DNA of 64,000 bases from Cyrtodaria siliqua (GCA_037043455.1 JAWPHD010010322.1:30871-94870), one strand, 5' to 3'. Shown: positions 45,996 through 58,139, numbered from the stretch's first letter. Notes: a model not told the origin generated them from the sequence alone. Made by a program: numbers and translations.

Positions 45996-47648
45996 CGAGA
46001 GGTGTTCAACTTATAACGTAACACTTATTTTGTACCTGATTCAAAAATCTTGACATTCTCGCCGAATATGTTCATTGTAATGCCAAGTCTAATGTTTCTT
46101 TCGATATAAAACATTATGACATGAACTATTAAGTAATTCCTAATTTTGATGCATCCGTATTTTTGTAATATGGTAAAGCATGACATTTTCAAGCAAAAAT
46201 CTTCAATTATAAAAAGTAACGACAATACAAATTTAAAAACAAATGCTTGTAATTTGTCGTTGAAGGTAATAGTACTGAGTCTGACATCTTTTATTTCAAA
46301 CAGTAGGCATTCTGCCCATGAGTTCACAAATATCAATAAATACAGAATTACATGCATATGATGTACAGTTCCGGTAATTGACAATACAACTGAGTTGATA
46401 CATGTTATGGAATCATATTTAAGAGAATAGTTTTTGTTTTAAACAATTTGAAAATAAAAAAATAAAAATAAACACCAAAACAAAAGAAAACGTACATTGA
46501 GATAATTAATTATAGAAAATTAACAGAAATATTCCAATTATATCGAAAAAATATATAAATAGTATTCAGAGTTGGGAAAAGTGTGTTATTTATTGTAATA
46601 TGTATCATCACGTGTCTTAAAGCTCTTAAAATGTATGTGGATATATTTTTTATTTTGTTAATCTTTTTTGAAGAGAGAAGCTCAATAAATTTAGGAACAT
46701 TCGGTCGTTTCCAATAAGATTTATGTATATGATCACATCTAAATTCATAATATAAAGGCCATTCCAGTACAAACTGGAATTCATCTTCTAAGGAATAAAA
46801 GAGTTGGCATTTGCTTTCTTCTCTATGTATTTTATGTGGTTTATGCCATCGTCCTGTTTCTATTTCTAGTCGATGGGAACATTGTCTTAGTCCATGTGTG
46901 AACGTAAAAAAATAGAATTTTTGCTATTTGTTGGTTTTCACGATTAAAATTAACCTGAACTAAAACTTTGAAAATTATTGAATCCATGAAAACTTCTAGT
47001 TCGAAACATCAACTGCAGGCATTGTTATAATGTCCTCCTCTATAAAAATAGGTTTCGTTACTTTTTTATAAGAAAGTAAATGAAAAAATATATAACTTAA
47101 GATTTAGGGGCAAAACACACACATTTGCAAATAACGATTATAAATATAAACTTTGAACAAAATATATCTTACTACGTTATTTGGTAAAACAGCAACAATA
47201 ACATGTCATTGTTTGTCTCATTAAATATGAATAAAATGCTTATTTTGGTAAATTTATAAAATCATCGGTAACATACTAGCAAACTGTCAATTAATTTGAC
47301 AATTTGACAATTTCTTAAAATTTCGATAAAATTCGAACTTTTAATTCAACATTTATATTTTTGACTTAAAATAAAACATACGATCGTATTTAAATTTCAA
47401 ACACTGTTTTTAAACAATTACGGTATAGGTAGAACTCTACGGCAAGAGAAACATATAGGTATAAAATTGGAAACTAGTGGGTACCAAAATGCAATTTAAA
47501 GCGAACCGCGTGAACATGTAGATTATTTTTGAATGCATATGTTCTAAATAACAGTTTCACAACATTAAATTACGTTTTATGATAACCATTTCCGCTGAAA
47601 AATAACATCTTAAACAGAAGTGTTACGTTATAAGTTGAACACTTCTCG
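45996..47648. mobile_element. 1.65-kb element with 32-bp inverted repeats and TA target duplication
   Basis: cgagaggtgttcaacttata... at 45996 is matched by the complement ending at 47648 (31 of 32 positions). TA flanks both sides (45994, 47649), as expected for a Tc1/mariner-type insertion. No transposase is recognisable: the 119-codon minus ORF 46025-46384 has no DDE motif. The interior instead carries a LINE ORF2 scrap. Confidence 0.8.
46650..46890 (-). pseudogene. LINE C-terminal scrap inside the inverted-repeat element
   Basis: Complement reads LRQCSHRLEIETGRWHKP, FYSLEDEFQFVLEW and YWKRPNVPKFIELL. This is parallel to LRLSSHNLQIEAGRWYKP, VTCRKQEDE, HFVIEC and YWKRPSMLKFWEII at 21.1-21.5 kb. 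Confidence 0.6.
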
Positions 47649-47759
47649 TAGTAATGACAACACACACGATTGCAATAATGGCAACACAGTAGATAGATGG
47701 ATAGATTTATTTTGGAATATAATTGGTATACATATCATAAGACATCAATAAAATAGCAT

Positions 47760-48290
47760 ATGTTACAATCAAACAAAAGCGGGCATATAGAGGATCTTGC
47801 ATGAGTGACGTTTAAAGTTGAAATTATTAAACAAGTTGAATAAAATATTACATGATGCCAGGCTATGCCGAGTATCATATCAATGTTATCCGACGAGTTC
47901 AATAAATATTAAATAGACACGAATGAGAGATTGTGTTTATCACATAACTCTAAAAAATGCGCCATAAGGATCATGTTTTGTTGTACCTCCCGTGTACACA
48001 GCTTCTCATATACAGGGTTGCAGTATGACGACGTTATGGTTTATATGAAGACATTATATGTTGACTCTTTTCCGTACGCCACCGAATAACGAAACTACCT
48101 CGCTGATTTTTGTAATTCGGTATTTTAAACAGTTATGAAAATCAACGAGGCAATTATGTTGAACATCGAGCCTAACAGTAAGAACAAAACGATGATTCGA
48201 ACTTCATTGCATATTTATTTCACTAGTGTAATATGATAAATAGTTCATGGCTTTATTACACTCCCGCACTGTAAGTTATGTTTTACAAAT
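47760..48290. repeat. Element Y, uninterrupted diverged copy
   Basis: agaggatcttgcatgag, a worn version of the long hairpin, tttatcacataactct, and at the right cactagtgtaatat and ttattacactccc. A second inverted pair is acctcgctgattttt/aaaatcaacgagg. Confidence 0.55.
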
Positions 48291-48435
48291 TCGTAAACAC
48301 GATAACAAGAACATTATCATAGCAGATTTCCAAGTAATTTTCATACACATAGACTAAACAATTTAAGACCAGGTCAAAACAAAATTAAAAGGCACTGGCT
48401 ACATACATTAAATACTAGGCATGATATACACACAG

Positions 48436-49195
48436 GATAGCCTTGGGGAAGGGCCATAACTAGTGTAAGAACGTGTTGCCCGATCCATTTGTAAATATGT
48501 TTAAACCAAAAGATAGCCTTGGGGAAGGGCCATAACTAGTGTAAGAACGTGTGACCCGATCCATTTGTAAATATGTTTAAACCAAAAGATAGCCTTGGGG
48601 AAGGGCCATAACTAGTGTAAGAACGTGTGACTCGATCCATTTGTAAATATGTCTAAACCAAAAGATAGCCTTGGGGAAGGGCCATAACTAGTGTAAGAAC
48701 GTGTGGTCCGATCCATTTGTAAATATGTTTAAACCAAAAGATAGCCTTGGGGAAGGGCCATAACTAGTGTAAGAACGTGAGGCCCGATCCATTTGTAAAT
48801 ATGTTTAAACCAAAAGATAGCCTTGGGGAAGGGCCATAACTAGTGTAAGAACGTGTGGTCCGATCCATTTGTAAATATGTTTAAACCAAAAGATAGCCTT
48901 GGGAAAGGGCCATAACTAGTGTAAGAACGTGTGACCCGATCCATTTGTTAATATGGTTAAACCAAAAGATAGCCTTGGGGAAGGGCCATAACTAGTGTAA
49001 GAACGTGTGGTCCGATTCATTTGTAAATATGTTTAAACCAAAAGATAGCCTTGGGGAAGGGCCATAACTAGTGTAAGAACGTGTGACCAGATCCATTTGT
49101 TAATATGTTTAAACCAAAAGATAGCCTTGAGGAAGGGCCATAACTAGTGTAAGAACGTGTGGCCCGATCCATTTGTAAATATGTTTAAACCAAAG
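48436..49195. repeat. 76-bp minisatellite, 10 units
   Basis: Ten units begin gatagccttggggaagggcc at 48436, 48512 and every 76 bp to 49120. Variation is concentrated at one position block (cgtgttgccc, cgtgtgaccc, cgtgtggtcc, cgtgaggccc). The units are contiguous with no spacers. Confidence 0.97.
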
Positions 49196-49480
49196 AATAG
49201 CCGATACAGTTCCAATGGGGTCTTTTGCAGAAAAAAAGTATAATAAATGAAAGACAGAAACAAGATTTTGGTTTCACAGACTGTTCAAAGCGTAACATTT
49301 AAAGGTATCACGATATTGGTCAGTTATGTATTAGATTATCACAGAGGAGGATAAGTATCACAGTTTCTCATACTGTACATCACACACATAGAGATCGCTC
49401 ACATGCCAAATTATCGGAACCAATCAGATTGCAGATCGTGGCATTTGTTACATACTATTTAATACCGCAACAAACCAACT

Positions 49481-49566
49481 GCGTTGGCGCAGTCGGTCAG
49501 TTTCAGCGTCGTATACTATGTGTCTACTGAACCAAAGGTTCCGGGTTCGAGCCTTATAAAAGGCGA
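49481..49566 (+). repeat. tRNA-derived SINE head
   Basis: gcgttggcgcagtcggtcag (A-box region) and ccgggttcgagcctt (B box, about 49541-49555) are followed by an A/T-rich tail. The ends do not pair. Confidence 0.55.
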
Positions 49567-49933
49567 CATTTTTAAAACTATACAATGTTAAGATATTTCA
49601 AAAAATATTATACGAAATTACTACGCAATAAATCTGATTGGTTCTGAAAACTTGGCATTTGAGTACTCTGGATATGATGAATGAGCTTAAACTAAGGCAA
49701 AACTACTCACTTATATTATACAGAAAAGGTTGATTGATCCTTTAGTTCCTCATAGTTCGAGAGCATAAAAATGATACAGTACATTTAAATATAAATAAAA
49801 TAATAACAATTATACATATCCTATACACAACAGTGACTATTTTGTGATAAAAAAGGATGAACAAAAATGCACAGTTACATTGAAACACTAGTATAGTGGG
49901 TAAGGGGGTATATAATCACTTTTTTTTTAAATA

Positions 49934-50336
49934 TTGTTTTTCCACCAATTTTTACATGTCTTTTGGCTGTTACTTGTTATACGCAGGCTTCATAACCGCT
50001 GCTCCCAACTAAATTCCTTTTTGTTTATTTCGCTCTTCAGGGCATACAATTTTATTAGATCCTGGGACCATACGCCACTGGATATAGAGGATGAAATAAA
50101 GATACAAATATTGCTATATCCACCGCCATATGCTTGTCATCTTCGGGATGGTTACAATTCTGTACTGTTGATTTTTATGAATATTGAGTTCTGCTCAACC
50201 CGGGGCTAGAGGGCGTGAGCGGTAGTTAGCATATTTCACTACCGCTCATGAACAGTCTCAATCAAACCGAGACTGCAATATTTCGTATGTGTCGTGCTCG
50301 GCCGTTTCCAAAGGTCCATTATCATACTCTTTTTCA
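49934..50336 (+). repeat. Dispersed family X, copy D
   Basis: From cttttggctgttacttg to catactctttttc, both hairpins present. It is slightly diverged from copies B and C. Confidence 0.85.
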
Positions 50337-50728
50337 TTGTATCCCTAGAAATGCCAAACTTTAACAAGTTAACTTATTTATGATTATATTCTGAATTTTG
50401 TCTCTAAAATTTGTTATAACAGCAACTATTCATATCTCAGTTTATTGTGACAGTATGAATGTTTCGAAAACATTCTCCATTCGGTCCGTAAAGAATCCGA
50501 GAATGCAATATTTAAATGTGTCGTGCTCGGCCATTTCCAAAGGTCCATTATCATAATCTTTTTAATTGTATCCCTAGAAATGCCAAACTTTAACAAAATA
50601 ACTTATTTATGATTACATTCTGACTTTTGTAAAATTTATTATAACAGCAACTATTCATATCTCAGTTTATTGTGACAGTATGAATGTTTCGTTTCAAAAA
50701 CATTCTTCATTCGGTCCGTAAAGAATCC
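50270..50728. repeat. 229-bp tandem duplication of the X end and flank
   Basis: gtgtcgtgctcggcc at 50289 and 50518, and attgtatccctagaaatgcc plus attcggtccgtaaagaatcc in both units. The duplication took the last ~65 bp of X together with 165 bp of flank. Confidence 0.85.
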
Positions 50729-51170
50729 TTTTTTTTCTGATAGGTGTAACACTTAGTGATACATTAAATAGAAATGATTCTATACACCCTAATGCACTGT
50801 ACCATATAAATTATGACAAATAACATATACTTAAAGTCTACTCCATTGTCAATGGAAAATAATTATAACAATTTTTAAAACATGAACATTCAATATATCT
50901 TGATATATTAACCTTATCGAAACGTATATGGAAGATTTAATTTCATCAAATTTTAAATGTGTTTACACCTGGTATTATAGCATTTTATCACACTTTACAG
51001 TGAAATAATGGATTTTATGAATAAAATAAAACGTTATATTTTCAATGTTTATATTTCACATGTGAAATACCGAAAATGACGTAATGCCACTGTTGACGCT
51101 ATTGCCGTCATTATTTTGGCGCATTATGTATTTCTGCATAAGTTTCAAGGTTGTGAGTATATAATAAATA
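50729..51170. other. No gene recognised
   Basis: AT-rich unique-looking sequence. Confidence 0.5.
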
Positions 51171-51358
51171 GAATATTTGTTGGTTTGTCGTGAATATAAG
51201 ATTTATTTTCAGCGTGAAATGAGGAAACTCATATATTTTTCACTCATGCTAATCACTGTTTATAAATATGTTTGTGTGCTAAAGCACTCGTAAATATATA
51301 AGTTTTCTCACTTCTCCATGAAAACAAATCCTATATTCACTCCAAACCAACAAATATC
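51171..51358. mobile_element. Short foldback element
   Basis: aatatttgttggtttg and gtgaatataagattt on the left are inverted on the right as aatcctatattcac and caaaccaacaaatat. The arms are about 65 bp with scattered mismatches around a ~45-bp centre. No ORF. Confidence 0.8.
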
Positions 51359-51985
51359 CTCTGTATAAGCAACTCGCTTATCTTGAATTGAACGTATACA
51401 TTTAATCTTATCCTGCCATCCATATTAAATGGACAGCATTGATAACAACTTTTAAAAATGTCAAGTTTAGCGATTTCATACCATTTAACATAACTATTAT
51501 TCGTGTCCGTGGACTGCCACAATTTCACTGTATTATGATGTTCAGTTCGGACACATTAAGATATATAGTGTTCTGCAACAGATATAACTTGTCTTTCACA
51601 CCGGAGACAGCTTCTGGTATACGTGGCACAGAAATAATTTACTGAATACACGTATGGCATAATGCCACTTTTGCATTTAGTAATCTATTTTGGTTGCACT
51701 TTAGAGAATTCCCACAGCTCACATGTATGACTAAGCTTCTTTTCCTTTAAGGAGGCGTGAGTGAGGGGTAGGTGGGACAAAGGGAAGGGGCAATGGTCTT
51801 ATAATAGGATAACAGCAAAATAATTAATTGTTGGTGATTACAGATAACAATGAATTAAAAATACTAAAAACAGTTAACAGTAAATAATTTCAAAATAAAA
51901 ACAGATAACACGGAATTCAAAACAGATTACAAAACATACATTTCGCTAATAACAGCATAACAGAAATAACCTTTGCCCCACCTCT
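51359..51985. other. 3' flank of ZNFX1, no other gene
   Basis: This lies downstream of the ZNFX1 stop (51986). The 3' UTR and poly(A) site must be here but no clear AATAAA can be pointed to on the minus strand close to the stop. Confidence 0.4.
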
Positions 51986-52101
51986 TTAGTGTCCATCTAT
52001 TTTGCCAGTTGTTAGTTGATCAGCTAGTCCGTCAGGATCACAATCCGGACAGCAACCAACCAGATTGGCACTGCCACCATCGCCGATAGTGTACACGTGA
52101 C
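51986..52101 (-). CDS. ZNFX1: ZNFX1 terminal exon: end of RZ-type zinc finger
   Basis: This exon begins after a polypyrimidine-AG acceptor (tctattgcag) at 52102-52103. It starts with GT, which completes the Gly codon left by the previous exon (CAAG), then reads HVYTIGDGGS, GCCPDCDPDG and ends IDGH-TAA at 51986, 37 full codons. Together with GHWYKCPQ at the end of the preceding exon it makes the RZ finger that ends ZNFX1 proteins (C, H, C, C ligands and a GDCGGAM-like turn). The intron is 264 bp (52102-52365) with GT-AG ends. The exon border lies in a triplicated 25-bp repeat. This small exon is outside any long ORF and is supported by the splice signals, phase and family fit. Confidence 0.85.
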
Positions 52102-52167
52102 CTGCAATAGAACATTGACACGTAACCTGCAATAGCACATTGACACGTGATCTGCAATGGAGAATTG
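52093..52167 (-). repeat. 25-bp repeat x3 covering the last 3' splice site of ZNFX1
   Basis: Three contiguous 25-bp units (52093-52117, 52118-52142, 52143-52167), each containing [ct]attgcagRTYACGTGT on the minus strand. Each unit carries a complete acceptor-like sequence. Only the unit nearest the exon keeps the reading frame; the others shift it by 25 and 50 nt. Confidence 0.9.
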
Positions 52168-52365
52168 ACTAATCATCACAGCATAATGAGTTTAATGAGT
52201 ATAATAGTGTACTGAACATGCTTATACATTGCATTAAAACAACTTTATAATGTTTACACAGATTCGTGACAGGAACGCTAATGTATTGTTAGTTTTAAAT
52301 GTTATAAATGAAACTAACCAAAGTCAGTTTTAACCAGTTTAAATTACAGATTAGCAAGAAATTAC

Positions 52366-55300
52366 CTTGCGGACACTTGTACCAGTGTCCGTTCGAAAGC
52401 GACATGGCCCTTACAACCGTAAAACACTCGTCAGCTATATTACCGATACCGCTCAGTGCTGCGACCTTCTGTAATCGTGCAAGGCAGTTTTCTACCTTTA
52501 CTCTGTTGTTTTCTGTGTACTTTTTACTCCCCATAAATATCCTTTCCGCCTCTTTGATCTTCGCTCTCAATATCGGATTAGTTACTGTCCCCGTCTCTTG
52601 CATTTTCTGCAGATGTAGGAGAAGTTGAAGGTGAGCTCGTGACCTATAAACTTCGAGCGTAGCATCTCCTATTTCCTGTGGCGTCATAATGCTGCGCTTT
52701 TCTAATACCCATTCTCGGAAGTATTGCAGGAACCTTAATTCGTACGCATTTTGATCGTTCTCCCAGATACTCGCGTTATTGTCCGAGGTTCCAAGTAGTG
52801 TTTTCCACTCGCTCTCCAAGGTCCTTATCGATTTAAGAACTGTTAATTGATTTCTCATTGCAACAAGGGCGTTTTCTGATTTTGGGTTACCTATGACAAC
52901 TAATCGTCTTCTTAAAATCGTGTTTGTGGCCAACGTCAACAATTCCCCGCCGTATATCATCTTCTAGTTTTTGTAGTCTCTCTTTGCTGTTCAAAATCGC
53001 CCTTTTAACGGATTCAATATCTTGAAGGGATTTGTTTATAAGCCCACCGTATCTGTGACTTGTTCGTATTGGCGTTCTGCATTTAGGGCAACATTTCAAC
53101 ATTATCTCATCTCTGGCCGTGTCGTCTTTCTCGTCCATATATGCATCCATTGCTCTTGACTCAATGATACATTTATCCCGACAATCCACCAACAGTACAA
53201 AATGTGAACTTGGTTCATCCTCATACCCAAACAATAGCTCTGTGACCTTTTCCCTATCGCAAATTCGACAATCGGTGGGACATGGTTCTCCACAAAAACC
53301 TATACACGCGTGCTTGCAAGAAAGCTGCTTTTTGCAAGGTTTGTTGCACCTTTGTCGGTCACATGGTTCGCCACACAGCTTGCTACATCTGTAATGCTCA
53401 CATGTCCAGTCACATGGCTCCATACAAGGGGCACACAACTCTCCACATCGTTTTCCACACTTCCTATGATGACACCGGTTCTCGCAGTTGCGCGTACATG
53501 GTGAGCATTGGTTACATGTATTCTTACATGCGTGTCCACAAATGAGGGTTCTGTTACAGTGTTTTTTGCAGGGTCGGTGAAGTCGTCCCTGGAAGCATTT
53601 TTCACATGATCCAGTACACATGTGTTTACAGGCAAGCTGAGTGTCACATGGGTTAGAGCAAAGAGCTTCGTTCTTCTCGTAGCATAGCGTTTGTCCTTTA
53701 TGTCCGCATGGCCATGTTTTATCAACCGTCGCTTTACATTTATCGGTGTGTGCACTCCCACAATATTCCTCACATTGGTGCCCACATGCTAATTTGTCCA
53801 TGCATTTTTCTTCGCACATAAATCTGTCGGGTTGCATATGACAAGGTATTTGTTGTGTATGGCCGCATCGCGGTATTTTCTTAGGAACATTGACCATACA
53901 CTTGCCACAAAGTTCGGAACATTTTCTCGTGCATCGATTATTGTTACTGCATATTGATCTCTCACATGCTCTCATGCAGATATATTTTACGTTTTTATTG
54001 AAACAAAATATTTGTACTTTATGTCCACACGGCAATGTGTTATCAATAGTCTCTATACATGTATCGGTGTGAGCACTCCCACAATATGCCTGACACTCGT
54101 GTCCACATGCTAATTTTTCGGTGCATTTTCTTTTGCAAATAAATTTATCGGATTGCAAATGACATGGTATTTGTTGTGTATGGCCACATCGCGGTATTTT
54201 CTTAGGAACTTTGACCATACACTCACCACAAAGTTCAGAACATTTTTGTGTGCATCGATGACTGTTACTGCATAACACTTTCTCGCATTCTTTCATGCAG
54301 GTATATTCTACGTTATTTTCGTAGCAAAATAGTATTTTATGCCCACAGGCCAATGTTTTATCAATCGTCTCTTTACAAATATCGGTATGTGCACTTCCAC
54401 AATTTTCCTGACAGTCGTGTCCACATGTTAATTTTTCCGTGCATTTTTCTTTGCAAATAAAGTTTTCGGGTTCCATATGACATGGCATTTGTTGTGTATG
54501 TCCACATCGCAATATCTTCTTAGGAACATTGACCATACACTCACCACAAAATTCGAAACATCTTTTTGGGCATCGATGATCGTTACTGCATAACACTTTC
54601 TCGCATTCTCTCTCACATGTATATTCCTCGTGCTCCAAGTCCTTCACGTGACAGAACAGTTTACATATGTGACCACACAGCAACCGTAGATCGCACTTTT
54701 TAAGACAGCCTCCATCTGGCGCATTATCAAAGTCGCTGGCTTTTTTCACGACTATTCTATCTGATTCCGGATGATTCTGACAGTAGAGTTCTAGCTCTTT
54801 ACCCAATCGCTTTTTCTTTCTCATATCAATGGTGATTTCCTTCCAAAGTTTGGATTCGGACGACAACATGTCAAAATTTCCAATGACGTAAAAACCTTTC
54901 TTTGCACGAGACAAAGCCACGCAAACTCTGTTGTCAATCTTCAGAAACCCAATATTGCCTTCTTTGTTACTCCGGACAAGTGAAAGTAGTACAATATCGT
55001 TTTCTTCGCCTTGATAGTTGTCAACAACTGTTACAATAACTCCCTCAAAACGCTCTGGCAGCATGAGATTCCGCAGAGTAAATAATTGCCCGGAGTACGT
55101 GGTTAGTACCGTTATCTGTTTCGGCTCATAACCTTGAAGCAGAAGATAACTGCAAAGTCCAACAATGTACTGCGCTTCATGCTTATTTGAACGACTTCTT
55201 AAATCTTCATCATGAGTCTCTTCAAAACAGTGATTTATGAAAAACATGTTTGACGAAATTCCTTTGATGTTTTCATACGTCTTAACATTGTCATGATCTC

Positions 55301-57656
55301 TGAAGTTTTTGTAGATGTGACGCATGGATTCCGCGATCTCTGGTCTCATTCTATGTTGAAGCTCAAGGCAATCGCACCGAACTCCATTCGCTATCATTCT
55401 CTCAAAAAGCGACACATCCAAGTTATAATCTGTGGCTAGTTTGTAAACTGTTGGGTTCGGCTTTAACTGTTTGTGATCTCCAATGAGGATCAGGTGCTCA
55501 CAGCCTCTACTTAAAGTTGTGATGATATGAGCTTCAAGTACCTCTGCCGCCTCCTCTACAACAATTATCCTAGGACGTATTTCCTCTAAAACTGACCGAT
55601 ATTTGGCCGCCCCAGTCGTTGTCATACCAATAACAGTAAATCGCTCCATGATTTTCTTGTCCTCCTGCATCAATATTTCCTTGTATCGCCCAGCAGCATT
55701 TTTAAATTCATAATTTTTGTTTTCTGAAATATCATCTCGGTGGTATTCGCAATACTTCCGTATCCAAAACCGGTACAACCTCCACCTATCAGCCATAGAC
55801 AACTTCCACATGTTGTTAATAGCGTATCTCTCTTCCTCCGTCATCAAATCAGTCGACGATAGATTTCTCTGTATGACTCGAGTCATCCTTTTCTTTGACT
55901 TCTTTTGCATCTGCCACTCTCCATCGTCCATGTTTTTCGGTTTACTAGCAATTGTTTCCACATCCAAAGCCAATGCTACTTCATAAACACGCCGTACTCT
56001 TATTTCGTTTTTTTGCTTCGGTGTCAAATCCTTCTCATAACAACCTGGATTATAAAATGTGTCGTCTTTGTCTTCATCATCAGTATCATCCTTCATATCA
56101 TCTTCATCATCACCATATGCAAATTGAATTTGAGTTTGTTTTGCATTGATCTGGTTTTCTACGTCAGTCAAATCATCCTCTGCCTCTTTCTCGCCACGCT
56201 TACCCGATACTGCCCGTTTAACAACGTTAGTTCCCTTCACTTTCACAATAGGTGCAGTGCTGCCAAGCCCTAACCACTCCACTAGAACTGAAATCCCTCG
56301 ACTATTGACAAACTGTTCAGCATCTGAATCAAATGGTTGAGTCAGAAGCTCATAGTGAAACGGATCAATGAATTGCTTTAGAACATTTTCATGAAGTATT
56401 CCCCTTGTTGCTGCCTGTATCGTTGCACCTATTACGTTAATTGATTCCGCCAGGGTGTTCATTTCCTTCTTGGCTTCACGTCGTCCCTCGAATACATCCT
56501 GTGAAACCATACCCAATTGTCGAAATTCTTGTCTGTAGTTTTGAAGATTTTTATCTTTTAACACCTCACTTTGGCTCCGTCCACCTACTCTCAGGACACC
56601 CCCGTTAAAGAATTTCACGATTCCCTCGAGGAACTGATCAAGCGCGTGATTTGTGAAGCAGACGATTAGCATTGGACGTCGATCTTTCCAACCGAAGAAA
56701 GGATGTTTGGACCAAGCGTCTCGGTTGTGTAACAACGCTTTTACAATCTTGAGACCCATATAAGTCTTTCCAGTACCCGGTGGACCTTGTATTATCACGA
56801 ACTCCTTCGTCAGTGCCGTATGGATGGCTTTGTTTTGAGAATCGTCCAGGTGAAGAAGATCGGCCGATGGCCACGTGTCTTTATCTAACACAGTCACGGC
56901 TTTTGCAGGTTTAGCCCTTTCACTGAAGGCATAGTTTCTCTGCGGCGTCAAATTAGGCTGCATCCACCCGCCAAAAAGTGTAAATTCAGAATCCCCTTGC
57001 AGCACTATGTCATCATCAATTAAAGGACGAAGATCAAAGGTTGTCTTCTGACGTCGCGTTAGATATGCTGGTGCTGACACTTGATTTTCACATCTTACAA
57101 TGTACTTCTCGAACGGCATATCGCCCTGTCGTGTCTTCTTTAACCCTGACAACACGTGGCGATACGATTCAAAGTAGGCAGTGGTCTCGGCCATCGTGTA
57201 AAGTTCTGCAAAAGGGAACATGATGCTGTTGAGTTCATACTCAAACTGGACCTTGACAATTCCCTTTTTTAGTTCCTTGGGTTTACTGTTCGCAACCGTG
57301 GCGAAGAAAAACGTTTGGAAATTATCTGGGGACAGACACACTAGAGAGCCATATATTAGTCGTTTTCTCCAGCAAACATTTCCAAGAAGGCTGACGTCAA
57401 ACTGCAGAACGTGCAAAAGGCTCGTGTCTCCACATTCAGGGGCGATAATCTTTACGTCGTGATAAATTCTAATATCTTGGAGTTTCTGTGTATCTTTTCC
57501 CGTTTCTTGGACTGTTCGGATATAGTTGCTAATGCCGTCACGAAGTGGTCCAACAAAGTCCTCACGTAGAAGGCGAAATTGTATATCCAGATAATGGTCA
57601 AGATCATCGTATCGTCCTTTCTTTTTATTTGGTCTTAAATATTGGTCATCGGTAGT
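52366..57656 (-). CDS. ZNFX1: ZNFX1 central exon: SF1 helicase and NFX1 zinc fingers (one frameshift)
   Basis: Starts after the acceptor ctcgtttcag and ends at donor CAAG|gtaat (52364-52365). Numbering from the Met at 57704: conserved LRPN and LREDFVGPLR (44-56), Walker A GPPGTGKT (307-314), TNHALDQFL (350-359), Walker B VVEEAAEVLEAH (715-726), GDHKQLKP (742-749), LQHRMRPEI (782-790), VDNYQGEENDI (894-904) and VALSRAKK (929-936). This is a UPF1-like SF1 helicase. An acidic insert lies near 530-550. Cys/His-rich NFX1 repeats fill 1000-1480, including a ~106-residue module present three times (1034-1356). ZNFX1 binds RNA and acts in antiviral sensing and small-RNA inheritance in other animals. 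After residue 1605 a one-base shift near 52889 is needed to continue into the open frame 52960-52366 (MRNQLTVLKSI...RGHWYKC-like end). If real, the shift removes the RZ finger; an assembly error is equally possible. Confidence 0.93.
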
Positions 57657-57711
57657 CTGAAACGAGACAATTCTAAGTATATATTTTGACTTGCTCAATA
57701 TCAATTTAGAA

Positions 57712-57866
57712 GCTTTGTTTGTTTTGTTTGATGTTTTACGTCATTTTTAACACATGCCAGGTTATATATGACGATCGATTTTTTGTGGTGGAGGCAGACC
57801 ACCCACTTTCCTGGGTAGAACCAGTAAAGTACACTTCCCGCCATCCGTAGGAATCGATACTTCCAA
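57712..57866 (-). mobile_element. tRNA-derived SINE in intron, body and tail
   Basis: Complement matches the SINE at 16727: aatcgatacttcc, tacggatggcggga, ttctacccaggaaagtgggt, ctgcctccac, aatgacgtaaaacatc, then an A-rich tail. The head of the same copy is at 58140-58245. Confidence 0.85.
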
Positions 57867-58139
57867 TTAGATATAAAAATCAAACAAAAAAAGTAGCATT
57901 CAAGGACGACAGTCAACCACAAACACGCACAGAAACAAAGACCAACTTTAAAGATTAATAAAAGGCCAGATTAGACATTACAAACACAAAAGGGTTGACA
58001 ATGGGTCTACCGCCTTGGAACAGCCAGTGACAAAAAAGGCCGCTGTTGGTTTAAACCGGATTCTAGGGTGCACCAAACCTCACACTTACCCTACTTCATC
58101 CCAACAAAACGGGACAGTGTAAATAAAAGAAATCCCGGA
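57867..58139 (-). mobile_element. Penelope-like 3' end inserted in the SINE
   Basis: Complement of the family 3' UTR from gggatttcttttatttacac to the terminus gatttttatatc. 5'-truncated within the UTR. It separates the two halves of the SINE. Confidence 0.8.

Noticed and set aside
46025..46384. 119-codon ORF as transposase of the inverted-repeat element
   Set aside because: No DDE/D motif or helix-turn-helix; composition is that of AT-rich noncoding DNA and an antisense ORF overlaps it.
48436..49195. CRISPR-like regular repeats
   Set aside because: The 76-bp units are directly contiguous without unique spacers, and the context is eukaryotic; it is a minisatellite.
53102..57462. Plus-strand and minor-frame ORFs of 60-161 codons
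   Set aside because: All are shadows of the ZNFX1 coding exon in other frames, with no motifs of their own.
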